Source: Excoecaria cochinchinensis (lineage: Eukaryota > Streptophyta > Magnoliopsida > Malpighiales > Euphorbiaceae). From it: DNA of 64,000 nt. The notes beneath the pieces are model-generated. The model worked only from the letters and a program-made list of their open reading frames with translations, was not told the origin of the DNA and did no database searches. A program made the position numbers and the translations under genes. Location of the stretch: assembly GCA_947683425.1 (NCBI GenBank), contig CANTUQ010000035.1, forward strand, positions 2,651,001-2,715,000, in the 5' to 3' direction. Below are positions 9,977 to 21,600 of the stretch, piece by piece. Within the stretch, counting starts at the first letter, position 1, and the number at the start of each line of letters is the position of its first letter.

Positions 9977-11394
9977 CTAGACGTCTTTTATGTTCTTGGG
10001 GGGTTGCATCTCAAGGATGGCCTTTATTTTTTCTGGATTTGCCTCAATCCCTCGTTGAGAGACTAGGAATCCTAAAAATTTTCCTGATGGTACCCCGAAG
10101 ACGCACTTCTCGGGGTTGAGCTTCATCTGGAATTTATTCAAAGTGTCAAAAACTTTTGTCAGATCGGCTGGATGTTCCTCAGCGCTTCGACTTTTGACGA
10201 TCATGTCATCAACATATACTTCGACATTCTGCCCGATCTGGTCTTTGAAAATCTTGTTCATAAGACGCTGATATGTGGCCCCAGCGTTTTTTAGTCCGAA
10301 CGGCATCATCCTATAGCAGATGTCCCGTCGTCTGTGATAAAGCTGGTTTTCTCCTAATCCAGGAGCCACATCAGGATTTGGTGGTAGCCGGCATATGCGT
10401 CTAGAAGAGAGTAAATGGCATAGCACGCTGTGGTGTCTACCAACTGATCTATGCTGGGCAAAGGATAGCTGTCTTTAGGACATGCCTTATTGAGGTCGGT
10501 AAAATCGACACACATCCGCAGCTTGCCAGACTTCTTCTTGACCAACACCACGTTAGCCAGCCATTCAGGGTAGTCTACCTCTCGGATGGTTCCGGTCTTG
10601 AGTAGCCTATCCACCTCTTCAGAAATGAACTTCCTCCGATCGGGTGCGTGCCTTCTTAGCTTTTGGCGGATCGGAGGGAAGTTTGGGTCCACATTTAACT
10701 TGTGGGTGATTATCTTGGGGTCCACGCCAGGAATATCTTCCGGCTTCCAGGCAAAGGTCGCTTGATTGATAGTCAGGACGTGCATGATGGCTTCTTCAGT
10801 TTCTTTATCCATGCTTGTCCCCACCTGAACATTTTTCCCTTTATCTAGCGACCTGGCCTTTGTGGCCTCTGCTGGGTCCATCCTGGGCCTTTTCGCCTGC
10901 TCTTGCTGCTCAAGGCCGGGCTCTATGACCATCGCTTTTCGCTGTTGTTTTATCATAGTGATGTAAGCCTCCCTGGATGCTTTCTGGTCACCTCTCAAGA
11001 TGGCGACGCCTCCTGTGGTCGGAATCTTCATCACCATGTAGCGAATGGAGGTCACAGCTCCTGTCTGGAAAAGCAATGGCCTGCCGAAAATGGCATTGTA
11101 GGCAAATGTCATGTCAATAGCCATGAAAATTACCTTACAAGCGTGAGCTATTGCCTCTTGGCCGAGCTCGACAAAGAGCTCTACAGATCCCACCACGGGG
11201 ATAGTGCCGTTGCCCAGGCCAATTAGAGGAGTGGCATTCGGCTTCAGCTCTCCAATCGGGAGTCCCATGGCTCGGTAGGCCTGGAGAGTTAGGACATTGA
11301 TAGCACTGCCGTTGTCCACCAAAATTCTCTTTACATTGAAATTATTTATCCGAGCTCTAACAGCGAGAGCGTCCTCATGAGGGAACAGGACGTC
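9977..11394 (-). pseudogene. D pol: protease and reverse transcriptase
   Basis: The protease motif LVDNGSAINVL lies just after TGA 11392-11394. The RT motifs KKKSGKLRMCVDFTDLNKACPKD, LLDAYAGYHQI, MMPFGLKNAGATYQR, YVDDMIVK (about 10203-10220) and FLGFLVSQRGIEANP follow. The catalytic Asp residues appear intact. A TAG (10354-10356) and a one-base frameshift near 10315 disrupt it just before MMPFGL. Confidence 0.88.
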
Positions 11395-13259
11395 TCATGC
11401 GTCTTCGCTGGAAATGGTGACTGAGGCAGGCTGCTCTGCCTGGCGGGAGAGGTAGACGCCTTTCCCTTTCCCCTTTCTGGGGAGATCTTCTCCATAGGAT
11501 GACCCTTCGGTGATCACGTTTATCACCCCGGCATAGGGTCTGCCCGGGTCGGCATTTCTGGGATTCCTGTGCTCATCATCGTTTGAGTCAGGATCATCCC
11601 TTCGAGGCTTCGGCTGTCTGCAGGGTTCGTCCTCTCTAGCCGGGCCTGTGAATCTCCTGAGGGCCCCACGGTGTATCAGCCTTTCAATCTCCTTTTTAAG
11701 TGAGGTGCAATCATCGGTTAAGTGACCGACGTCTCTGTGGAACTCACAGTATTTGCTTGGGTCCCTCACAACCCGGCTTTTTTGGGAGAGGTCCCTGGGC
11801 CAGTTGACTTTGCGGTGCTTCTCTTTGATCCACATTAGCACCGCGGTTGGGGTAGCATTGAGAGGGGTGTACATCCTCTCTGCCTGATCGTCTGGACGTG
11901 GGTTCCGGTCTTTGCCCGATCCTCTAGCCTGGCCTGAGTTTCTGGAACTTTGGGCTCCGTCTTGGCCTCTAGCTGTCCGATCGGAAGTGGGGGCTCTTTT
12001 AGTAGAGCGATTGTCCGGATATTGTAGGCGATCCAGAACGCTGGTCCTTCCTCTCCTGTTGGACCTAAGGGCATCATCCAGCTGGATGTGTTGCCTGGCC
12101 CTCTCCATAAGTTCAGCAAAGCTGGATGGGGGTCTTGTTGTAAGCGACTCAAAGATTGGTCGGTCAGTGATGCCCCCTGATAAGGCGGTGGTCGCCATCT
12201 CGACACTGACATTTCTTACCTCAGACATGGTAGCCTGAAACCTGTCCATGTAGTCTCGGAGACTTTCATCGGTCCTTTGGTAAAGGTTGCACAGGTCGTT
12301 CACCGTCTTAGGCGCACGTGTTTGCACGATGAACCTTGTGGTGAACAGCTCTCTTAACTGTCTGAATGATGTAATGGAGCCTAGAGGCAGCTCATGGAAC
12401 CACGTTAATGCATCCCCTCCCAAGGTGGTAGGGAAAACCCTACAGGCTATTCTTTCGTCATAAGTATAGACCTGTACCTTGGTCAAGTACTCGGCCAAGT
12501 GTGTGGTAGGATCGGTTTTGCCCGTATATCTTTCCATAACCACATCTCTCCACCTGGGGGGAGCTCAGCATCAGTGATTTCTCTGCAGAAGGGGGCGGCG
12601 GTATTCCCGCAAGTGTTTCCTTCGAAGGCGCCTTTCTTGGGCGGGAGGAAACCAAACTGCTTGAGCTTCTGCTTGAACCACTGGTCCTCTTTAGTCCACG
12701 GGTTCTGTTTGCTCAGGGTCGTGGCGGTGGACTCACCCTTGTGCTTTCTCACCTGGCTCCGGTTTGGGGTGCACATGTGGGACACGTCATCCCTCACGGA
12801 TGGAGTGGCGGACCTGCTGCTGTAGGGAGAGGCCCTATTTGCAGACATTATCTGCTTCCCCTTGTCACTCCTTCCCGGGGTCTTGATCGTGCTTTTCCGA
12901 GTTCCCTGAGCTCGGGACTCATTAATGATGATTCCCTTATTCCTGTTTCTCCTGAAGTCTTCGCCGGCGAGGTAATCCTCTTGGGCTCTTTCAGAAGCAG
13001 CTGGCATCTTACCCTTCTTAAGGGTTTGGACAATGCTTTTTGTAAAATCACTGAGAATGGCGCGCATGTCCCTCACAGTGATGGGGGTGTCCTCTGGTTG
13101 CCTAGTAGTGGCATTATCGAATTCGGGAAGGAGGTTGGTCCTCATGGGGGACCTGGTGGGCGCTTCCCTTCTTCTCGAGGTGCCTGATAAGGCATGAGTG
13201 TTGTCATCATGGTCAAGGTCCATGGGGGCTATGTTCTCATTGGATCTCGAGTTTGCCAT
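11395..13259 (-). pseudogene. D gag
   Basis: The ATG at 13257-13259 lies only a few bases past the PBS. The N-terminal part (about 255 codons) is basic and low-complexity. The capsid-like part is in another frame from about 12543 (DPTTHLAEYLTKVQVY, WFHELPLGSITSFRQL, LRDYMDRFQATM). The nucleocapsid region has CEFHRDVGHLTDDC. The frames change near 12500-12540, so a frameshift disrupts gag. The C-terminal frame runs to TGA 11392-11394, directly before protease, at a likely former Arg codon. Confidence 0.85.
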
Positions 13260-13260
13260 C

Positions 13261-13279
13261 TCTCAACGAGAGCACCAAA
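13261..13279 (-). other. Primer binding site of D
   Basis: On the minus strand TTTGGTGCTCTCGTTGAGA follows the 5' LTR directly. This TGGTGCT...TTGAGAG type is usual in Tat elements. I do not assign the tRNA. The gag ATG follows after one more base, so the leader downstream of the LTR is only about 20 nt. Confidence 0.7.
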
Positions 13280-13745
13280 TGATAAATCCAAAAATGTCTT
13301 TATCTGTAGGAGAGAGGGCGATCCGATCGGATGAGGAAACCCTGCAATAAGAAGAGCCCGGTCGGACCAGGCGTGAGCACTCCGAAGCTTAAGTTAGTAG
13401 CTTAGAGAGAGAATGTGCTTTAGAGAGATAATGCTGTGAAATCAATACTTGGAGCCATCGTTGGCTGGGCTATTTATATGAGACAGCTGAGGGGCACTCG
13501 AGTGCCGGGGGTGTGACTACTGGCTGTCAGAGTAGGTATTCGGCGACATGACAAGGAGCAGGTGGTAGGCATGGGCGCTGCCTTGTGTCAGGCGGATGAT
13601 GGGACTGGCGGTCACATCATCCGATCGGGCATGTGCGCTGCCTAGGAGCTCGTGTCTGATACCTTTGGCTGATGGGCTTTGGGCCTTGTCGATTGAGTGG
13701 GCTGGCTGGATGGGCCTTAGAGCAAACGATATTTGCTGGGTTATC

Positions 13746-13746
<1 letters not shown>
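13280..13746 (-). repeat. D 5' LTR (element orientation minus)
   Basis: 467 bp, ends TG...CA. Minus-strand TATAAATA at 13471-13478 is the likely promoter. CCGATCGG at 13323 and 13621. Followed by TSD ATAAT at 13747. Confidence 0.93.
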
Positions 13747-13838
<92 letters not shown>

Positions 13839-14816
13839 AAATGAACAATCAAATAAATATGTAAGAATAAAATAAAATATGCTAAAAATATTAAATCACA
13901 TAAATATTTTAAAAATTAACAAAAAATTTAAAAATCTACATGATGACTAATTAACTGTAAACAAAAATTAAATTAAAAATTGAGCTTACAATTCTTACCC
14001 TCAAAATTTGATTTGATAAATGAAGTTAGATGATCAATTTTTTTTTATCTTAATTTATAAGAATAAGATTAGAAAAATAAAATATTGAAGAGAAATTTTA
14101 TCTCAAGAATAAAAAATTAGCATTTTTTTGTCTCAAGAAAAAAATTGTTAAATAAAAAGAAGAAAATTTTCAAGAACAAAAACTGTTCTTTTTGCCTTAA
14201 GAATTAACTTGGAAAAATTAATTGAAATCTTTGGAGAATTTTTCTTAAAGAAGAAAAAGAAGAAGAAAATATTTTTCTTAAGAAAAATCTCCCCTTTTTT
14301 CTCTCTCAAAAAACCCCTTTTATACTTCCAAATAAATCAATTTTTAATGAAAAAATTAAATTAATTTAATTCCCATTAAATCCAAAAACTGAAGAATTTG
14401 AAGGGTTAGAAGATAAAAGGATTTTAAAATTAAATTCTAAAAAAAAAATCAAAGAAAAACATGAATTTTGGGCCAAAAATGCACAAGGGGGCTGCAGGAA
14501 GTGACGGGCGCGCTGCAGGGGCGAGCGACGCCCGTCAGCGCGCACGCATTGGGCGCTGCCGTTGCGCCCCCGACGGCCAATTTCGACGATTTTTTTTTAA
14601 ATTTTTCCTAAAATACTAAAATTTCAAAATTCACTTTTTTTTTATCTTAAAATAAAATTTTAAAATATTTTTAAAACACATATTTATTTATTTTTAATAA
14701 ATCAATTTTGATAAGAAAATCATCACTTCCAACTTTCATTTTTTTTGCCTATAAACAGACACACTTAATTTTATCATTGGATAATCCTGATCTGGGTTTT
14801 GGAACCGGTGTCTACA
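13747..14816 (-). mobile_element. Element F 3' LTR, start portion
   Basis: Continuation of 3188-3489 after removal of D. It opens with an AAT tract (13747-13834), then very AT-rich DNA. On the minus strand the LTR begins TGTAGACACCGG at 14816, matching the C LTR start TGTAGACACTGG. A minus-strand TATAAAAGG (14316-14324) is a plausible promoter box. A GC-rich island (about 14490-14582) contains the inverted repeat TGACGGGCG/CGCCCGTCA. No genes. Confidence 0.82.
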
Positions 14817-14839
14817 GTTACCCCTAATTTTGGGGAGGC
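14817..14839 (-). other. Polypurine tract of F
   Basis: The minus strand reads CCCCAAAATTAGGGGTAAC immediately before the LTR start. C has the analogous AAAACTGGGGGCAAC before 38660. This confirms F's minus orientation. Confidence 0.65.
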
Positions 14840-15004
14840 TAGTGCATGAGTGCCTAGGTGAGCCAAAATTTAGAAAAGGGAAAGAAATGCGTACCTGAGG
14901 CAGCCTCCTTCTAGCTGCTCCCTGGAGAACAATGCTGTGATTTGAATTGCGAATGTTATCCTTCCGGATTACACTGAATTGCTGACAAGACTACGAAGTG
15001 CGGA

Positions 15005-15480
15005 CATTCTTGAATATCACCGAGCCGTTAAATAGGCTACAAATGATTGCACCGAGTCGCTGACAAAACTACAAAGTACAGAAGTTGAATATCACCGAGC
15101 CGTTACGTAGACTACAAATTGATTGTACCGAGTCGCTGACAAGACTACAAAGTGCAAGGGTTGAATATCATCGAGCCGTTATATAGATTACAAAGTGATT
15201 GCACTGAGTCGCTGACAAGACTACAAAGTCCAAGGGTGTCATCCTCAGATGGCGATGCGCCGAGTCATTGATAGGACTACAGAACGCGAGAAATGTCCTC
15301 CTCAGAGGACTGCACCGAGTCGCTGATAAGACTACAAAGTGCGGGGGTGCCATCCTCAGATGGCGATGCATCGAGTTTGCTCCAGACTTACAAAACGCGG
15401 GGTTAAATATTACCGAGCCATTATATAGACTATAAAGTGATTGCACTGAATCGCTGACAAGACTACAAAATGCAGAAAAT
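15005..15480. repeat. About 75-bp tandem repeats in the 3' tail of F
   Basis: Units starting TGAATATCACCGAGCCGTTA recur at 15011, 15086 and 15162, with a diverged unit near 15403. Each contains CGAGTCGCTGACAAGACTAC. Between them lies a variant with CATCCTCAGATGGCGATGC and the hairpin GTCCTC/GAGGAC. Non-coding. Confidence 0.8.
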
Positions 15481-15508
15481 GTCCTCCTCAGAGAACATTG
15501 GAAATTTG

Positions 15509-15668
15509 CCTCTTAAGAGGACTTGGAGATTTCCCTCTTAAGAGGTCTTGGAAATTTGCCTCTTAAGAGGACTTGGAAACTTGGCTCTTAAGAGGTCTTG
15601 GAGATTGCCTCTTAAGAGGTCTTGGAGATTGCCTCTTACGAGGTCTAGGAGAATTGCCTCTTAAGAGG
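15509..15668. repeat. Seven 24-25 bp units, each with palindrome CCTCTTAAGAGG
   Basis: CCTCTTAAGAGG or a one-base variant occurs at 15509, 15534, 15559, 15584 (variant), 15608, 15632 (variant) and 15657, separated by TTGGAGATT-like spacers. It is in the F tail between antisense gene and PPT. From 15669 to 16043 I see only unassigned F tail sequence with no ORF. Confidence 0.88.
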
Positions 15669-16043
15669 TCTTGGAGATTTGCCTGTGTAGATTCTATCTT
15701 GACCTAGTTGTCTAGCAAGGGTGAGTGCTAATGCTGCTGTCCTTGACCAGCTTTTATGCGTGTGGCCATCATTTGGATTTTTCCTGCAAAGCTGTGTGCA
15801 CAGGAGCATATACAATAGATAGTGCATGCATATGTAAAAGGTCATATGCAGATGTTTGCTAAATAATGGTATGAAATGCATGCAAAAATGGATATATCAT
15901 GTCCTGGGTGGTCGAGTGTCCGTTGAGGATATGGCTTGACTGCTCGATCATGCCTCCAAGGATCTAGAAGTGTCATCTTGGCTTAGGGACTCCGACTCGT
16001 AAACTTTTCTAAGAGACCCGTCAAATGTGCATCTTTGCCCCCT

Positions 16044-16056
16044 TGTAGACACTGGG
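16044..16056 (+). repeat. First 13 bp of C 5' LTR
   Basis: TGTAGACACTGGG, continued at 25726 after element A. The last five bases CTGGG are the target duplicated by A. Confidence 0.88.
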
Positions 16057-17030
16057 TGTCATGGCCGGATTTGTACCCTAAGAGAATTAACCTAATTTGG
16101 CATGTGAGTGAGTGGATTGAATGTGTAGGATTGGACTTAATTGAAAGAAAGCAGTATAGTTAAGGGGTTAAATGGTAATTATGAATGTTTGTGCTAAGCA
16201 TGAGTTAAAGGCTGATTAACTAGTTAAAGGAAGGATTAACTAAGAATAAAATAACTTGATTTAATGGAAAGTGGAGGCAGATTAGAGGAAGTGGTTTCCA
16301 TGTGGCTTCTTGAGAGGATGCCACCTACACCTTTGCATGCAAGAGTGAGTTAAGGGAAGGGAAGAGTTTCATTTGTGTAAACTAACAATTTTCTGTGTTC
16401 TTCTCTTTTCTTTCTTGCGTGGGAGTAAGTGTTAAAGAAGGGTAGGTATATTGTTGTTAAGTTGCTCAAGAATTAAGGGTTAAACCTAAGAGGTAAGTGA
16501 ATAAGTGCATATTCTCATCTTCTACTCTTTCTTCTTGGTTGAGCTGGTTTGGATGGGATATTATTGGTTTGAGTTTGAGCTTGAGCATCTGTGTTGTTTT
16601 GTTAGCTGAAGAAGTGAAAAGAGATAAAGGAAAGGCTGTAATCGGCGAGCCGAGCGTCCGTCGTAATTAGGAGCTAAGGCGACGAGGTTTGGGAACAAAC
16701 CCTAATTGTATGAATATGTGATTAGTGTTGGTTAAATAGGGTTTTGAACTGAATTGCATGATATGTGAAATTGAAGGTTGAGCATGAATTATGTGATGCT
16801 AAATTGTATGATTATAGTAGCAATATGATTGTGATAAAGTGCTTGAAAGTGATTATGATTTGTACTATTATTGAATGCCAAACAAGAAGGGAAAATCAGG
16901 TATGTGCTAATTGATCATGTGGTTGATGTATTTGGGTTGATTGCCAAAAGTGAGAATGAGATTTGAAGTCTTAATGAGAAGGAAGAAATGGACTGAAAAA
17001 CATAACCATGTTATGGTGTTTTTGCATAGG

Positions 17031-17356
17031 TCACGGTGACAATGAAATCCATTGTGACCGTGAGGTATGCTTGAGTTCAATTCTGCCTAATGGATTTTGG
17101 TATGTCACGGTGACAATGAACTTCATTGTGACCGTGAGGTACCCAAGGGAGCATTCTGTTTTGCAAAGTGAGAATATGTCACGGAGACAATGGGATTCAT
17201 TGTGACCGTGACATACCCTCAGGTTGCATTCTGCCGAGAGTTGGGAACACATCACGGTGACAATGAAATTGGTTGTGACCGTGACATGTCCCCAATTTGC
17301 ATTCTGTTTTGGACTTCAATATGTCACGGTGACAATGAAATCCATTGTGACCGTGA
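17031..17356 (+). repeat. Five-unit palindrome array in A 5' LTR
   Basis: Five 33-bp near-perfect palindromes with arms TCACGGTGACAATG and CATTGTGACCGTGA start at 17031, 17105, 17179, 17252 and 17324, a period of 72-74 bp. The second has 16-bp arms and a one-base centre. The same array is at 24221-24546 in the 3' LTR. There one mismatch of the third unit (GGAGAC versus GGTGAC) is absent. Confidence 0.93.
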
Positions 17357-17652
17357 CCCACCCTGTTTTGGCAATATAATCCTAATGTGTTTGGTCATTC
17401 AAATGGCATGGCTTTAAGCTGAAATGAAGGACAGCATGAGTAAGTAATGTATATGTGCTAAGTGATCTACAAATGCATACAACTATGATGACTTCTGAAT
17501 GGGATAAGTTATGTGAATATTAAATGTGAAGACTGAATTTGAAAGTATATTGAATATGCAAATGAAATGTATGGCTGTGTGCTAATACAAATGTGTAAAG
17601 TGAAAAGTGAACTGAATAATGTGTTTAACAACTTAAGCCTGCGAGTCAAGTA

Positions 17653-17888
17653 GTGGATAGTTAGGCATGCCTATAGGGTCAAGTGCTGCAGCCCCATGCG
17701 TTAAATGTGTCTGATTCCATGGGAATCACAATGCGAATATCCTTACTGGATTGTGTTATATGTGGAATGATGAAAGGTACCAGAAGGTACTAATGTGATA
17801 TGAAGCACCAGAAGGTGCTAATGTGAAAAAGTAGTCTCGATGAGATTACTGGTATCTGAGAGATACCGATGCGATACCTATTATCCGC
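17653..17888 (+). other. Closed hairpin domain of A 5' LTR
   Basis: GTGGATA (17653-17659) pairs with TATCCGC (17882-17888), with one G-U wobble. Palindrome TAGGCATGCCTA at 17662-17673. Ladder: GATTCC/GGAATC (17713-17727), GTACC/GGTAC (17777-17790), AGCACC/GGTGCT (17804-17819), GTAGTCTC/GAGATTAC (17831-17849, one wobble) and GGTATCT/AGATACC (17851-17867). The copy in the 3' LTR is 24843-25078. Confidence 0.8.
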
Positions 17889-18116
17889 ATCATTGAATTG
17901 CAGGCAAAGTGGCAAAAAGGCTAATTGATTAATCGGCTAAAAGTTAATTAAACATAAACAGAAGTGATTGTTATACAAGGAAGTATGGAAATGTGAATAA
18001 GTAATTGATGCCTTATGATTGAATATAGTAATAGTTAATCTGGCATGATTATTAGCATGTTATGTATGATGATTCTGATGTGTGATAAATTATATGTTGT
18101 ATGTATGAGTTCCCCA

Positions 18117-18157
18117 CTAAGCGTTATCGCTTAGCATGGATTTACTCTAATCCGTGC
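18117..18157 (+). other. Twin hairpin of A 5' LTR
   Basis: CTAAGCG/CGCTTAG (18117-18134) abuts GCATGGATT/AATCCGTGC (18134-18157), the latter with one G-U pair at the position that is C-G in B, E and G and U-A in H. Copy at 25307-25347. Confidence 0.8.
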
Positions 18158-18535
18158 AGGTACGGACGAGAGGTGACTGAAGGACGTCCCCCGCATTTTG
18201 GTACGGTCAACAATAGGAAGTATATAGTGTAGGTTTGGGGGAAATGTTCTTTGGGACTTTTGTATAAGTTTTATATGGTTAATATGTATTTTGAATATGT
18301 AAAGGCATGTAATAATGTAGTAATCACAGATGTAATCTCCCACATGTATGTGTGTCATGTGAATAGCTAAGGCGTGTGACTAATAGTAGTTGGCATGTGA
18401 TGCATGAATTAAAATGGTGTGTGATGAACTTTTATTATTCAGTTTCCGCATGTGTTTCTATGTGTGTGTGTGCGACCTTCTCTAACTAAGATTAGCTGAG
18501 CTAGTTTGTCGTTAGGGAACGGTCGTCACAAGTTG

Positions 18536-18548
18536 TGGTATCAGAGCC
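18536..18548 (+). other. Primer binding site of A
   Basis: TGGTATCAGAGCC, complementary to the 3' end of initiator tRNA-Met, the common PBS of plant Ty3/gypsy chromoviruses. It begins 5 bp after the LTR. Confidence 0.92.
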
Positions 18549-18638
18549 TAGGTTGAGTCTTTTCTGGGAATTGGGTAGATAAGATGTGTATAGTTTGTTG
18601 ACCTAATGCGGAAGTCCTTGTTTAATCTGTGTAGTAAG

Positions 18639-21600
18639 ATGGATTCTGGAAGGCATACCGGTGAGGAATCTGCCGAAAGTGTGAATCCTCGTGAAGCTGA
18701 GGTGACAGGGTCTGGGCAGTCTAGATCGGTTGGCTATGGGAATGAGATTCCATTTGGGCCTATGGAAGCCATGATGAAAATGACACAAGATATGGCGAGA
18801 GTGATGGAACGTATGACGGCGCCAAGAGCCCCAATAGAATCTTTGAGGAAGCATGGTTTGGAGGAATTTCATGGAACAAGGTTAGATGAGTCAGAAAAAG
18901 CAGAGTACTGGATTGAGAAGGTGGAAAGGATTCTTAAGGAGATACGATGTCCTCCAGATCAGTGGGTTGAATGTGTGGAGTCATTACTTCAAGGTCCTGC
19001 ATATGATTGGTGGAAGCTGGTCCTGCAGAATCCGATGCTTCCTGAACCATTAAACTGGGAGTTCTTTGAAAAAGAATTCAAGAACAAGTATATTACTAAA
19101 GCTCATCGAGAGGCAAATTGGAAGAAGTTCTTGAGTTTGAGACAGAGGACTATGACAGTGGCGGAGTATGAAGCAGAATTCTGTCGCTTAAGCAAATATG
19201 CGCCGAAAGCTGTGTTAACTGATGTGTTGCGATGTCAACAGTTTGAGGATGGATTGATTGAGGAAATTAAAGCTTTGCTGATTTCTTTAACAACAGAGCA
19301 GAATATAAGTTACTACCGAATTGTACAAGCAGCTTTGAGAGCTGAAAGGACTTTGGGAGCCCAAAGAGAATGGAGACAAAGGAAGAATGCGAATAGAGGT
19401 GGTTCCCAGACGGGGAAAAGATCAAGAGATTCCCATGTGGCATCACCTGCGGAATCAGGGTTCAGTTCTGCAGCGAGAGGTAAGAAGCGAGGCGCTCCCT
19501 CAGCATCTGGTTCTGGAAGAGGAACATCTGGTAATAGAAGTGAGGTTCATGAGTGTCCTCATTGTGGTAAGAGGCATAGAGGAGAATGCTGGAGAGTGTC
19601 GGGTGCTTGTTATAGATGTGGGAGCACTGAGCATTTCATTGCTAATTGCCCGAATACCTATGAGATGTCAGGAAATCAACAAGAGCAGAGTAGGGGTGGT
19701 TCAAACTTGCCTTCTACGAACAGAGGAAGAGGAAGAGGACGTGGCAGAGGTAGTCAGTCCAGAGGTGCAGTCGATTCTGAGATTGTGGATAGACCTGATG
19801 AGGCGTCAGTGCGGGCTTATGCTATGAAGGCACGAGAGGATCAGGATGCGCCTGAGATGATAGCAGGTACTATTCTACTTTGTGGTGTGGAAATGTTTGC
19901 ACTTATTGATCCTGGTTCAACTCATTCATATGTATGTGATAAAAAGATATGTGAAAAGATGCCTATAGTGGAATGTTTAAAATATGATATTTGTGTGTCT
20001 AACCCTTTGGGAGGTAGTGTTAATGTGAACAGGGTATATAGAAACTGTGCATTAGAAGTTCAAGGTATAATGTTTCCAGCGGATTTGATTGAGCTACCAT
20101 TCGATGAGTTTGATTTGATTCTGGGTATGGATTGGTTAACTAAGTATGATGCAGATGTTAAGTGTAAGAAGAAAATAGTTATACTCTCTGATGGTAAGGG
20201 AAACAGAGCGACAGTGAGAGGAGTGTGCACTAATCCTCTTGTGAATGTGATATCTGCTATGCAAGCCTGTCGGTGTATGAGAAAAGGATGTGAAGCTTAT
20301 TTGGCCCTGGTATTAGATAGTAAGAGAGAACAGGTAAAGATGCAAGAGATACCAATAGTCAGAGAGTTTCCTGACGTGTTTCCTGAAAAATTGAGCGGTG
20401 TACCACCAATAAGAGAAGTTGAGTTATCAATTGACGTGGTACCAGGAACTGTACCGGTATCTAAGGCACCCTATAGAATGGCTCCAACTGAGTTGAAGGA
20501 ATTGAAGGAGCAGTTGCAAGAATTACTGAACAGGGGTTTTATTAGACCTAGTGTTTCTCCTTGGGGAGCACCAGTGTTATTTGTTAAAAAGAAAGATGGT
20601 ACAATAAGAATGTGCATTGATTATCGACAGCTGAATAAAGTAACAGTAAAGAATAGGTATCCTTTACCTCGAATTGAAGACTTGTTTGATCAGTTAAGGG
20701 GAGCTGGGGTATTCTCAAAGATTGACTTGCGTTCAGGGTATTATCAGTTGCAAGTGAAGAAGGAAGATGTACCTAAGACCGCGTTTAGAACTCGTTATGG
20801 GCATTATGAATTTCTAGTAATGCCATTCGGGTTAACCAATGCGCCAACTGCATTCATGGATTTAATGAATCGGGTGTTCAGACCGTACTTGGATCAGTTT
20901 GTGGTTGTGTTCATAGACGATATTTTGGTATATTCAAGAAATGAAAAGGAACATGAACAACATTTGAGAGTTGTACTTCGGACCTTGCAAGAACATCAGC
21001 TGTATGCCAAACTCAGTAAGTGTGAGTTCTGGCTCAAAGAGGTATCATTTCTGGGTCATGTGATCTCATCTGAAGGAGTTAAAGTGGATCCAACTAAGAT
21101 AGAAGCAATTGTGAATTGGAAACCGCCTAAGAATGTGTTAGAGATTCGTAGTTTCTTAGGGTTGGCTGGATACTACAGAAGGTTTGTGAAAGGATTTTCA
21201 GTAATAGCTTCACCGTTGACAAGATTGTTACGTAAAGGAGTGAAATATGAGTGGTCTGAAAGATGTCAAGCAAGTTTCGATCGGTTGAGGAAGATGTTAG
21301 TAGAAGCACCGATTCTTACACAGCCTATGACTGGTAAAGAGTATGTGTTGTATACCGATGCTTCAGGTGTCGGATTGGGTTATGTATTGATGCAAGAGGG
21401 GAAGGTGATAGCGTATGCGTCAAGGCAATTGAAACCGCATGAGCAGAATTATCCGACTCATGATTTGGAATTGGCTGCAGTAGTGTTTGCTTTAAAGATT
21501 TGGCGACATTACCTGTATGGTGAGAAGTGTAGAATTTACACGGATCACAAGAGTTTGAAATATCTGCTTACACAGAAGGAACTGAATCTGAGACAGCGAA

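Larger units (their letters stand above)
3490..13746 (-). mobile_element. Element D: complete Tat-lineage Ty3/gypsy element
   Basis: Two 467-bp LTRs (3490-3956 and 13280-13746), both TG...CA on the plus strand, flanked by the 5-bp duplication ATAAT (3485-3489 and 13747-13751). The internal order on the minus strand is PBS, gag, protease, RT, RNase H, aRH, integrase, then an antisense spliced gene, then PPT. About 10 differences between the LTRs (2.1%, counted by eye) point to a fairly recent insertion. The target was an AAT microsatellite inside the 3' LTR of F. Stops and frameshifts in gag-pol and a Glu-to-Lys change in integrase make it non-autonomous now. The palindrome CCGATCGG occurs 13 times in the element. 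Confidence 0.93.
16057..18530 (+). repeat. A 5' LTR
   Basis: 2474 bp. Contains the palindrome array (17031-17356), closed hairpin domain (17653-17888) and twin hairpin (18117-18157). Ends CGTCACA next to the PBS. Confidence 0.95.

Noticed and set aside
17031..17417. CRISPR-like regularly spaced palindromic repeats
   Set aside because: The spacers are themselves repeated, the array is inside an LTR and occurs identically in the second LTR, and the context is plant nuclear DNA.
18603..18606. ATG at 18606 as the start of the A polyprotein
   Set aside because: The B protein begins at the residue matching ATG 18639, and the extra N-terminus has no counterpart, so 18639 is preferred.
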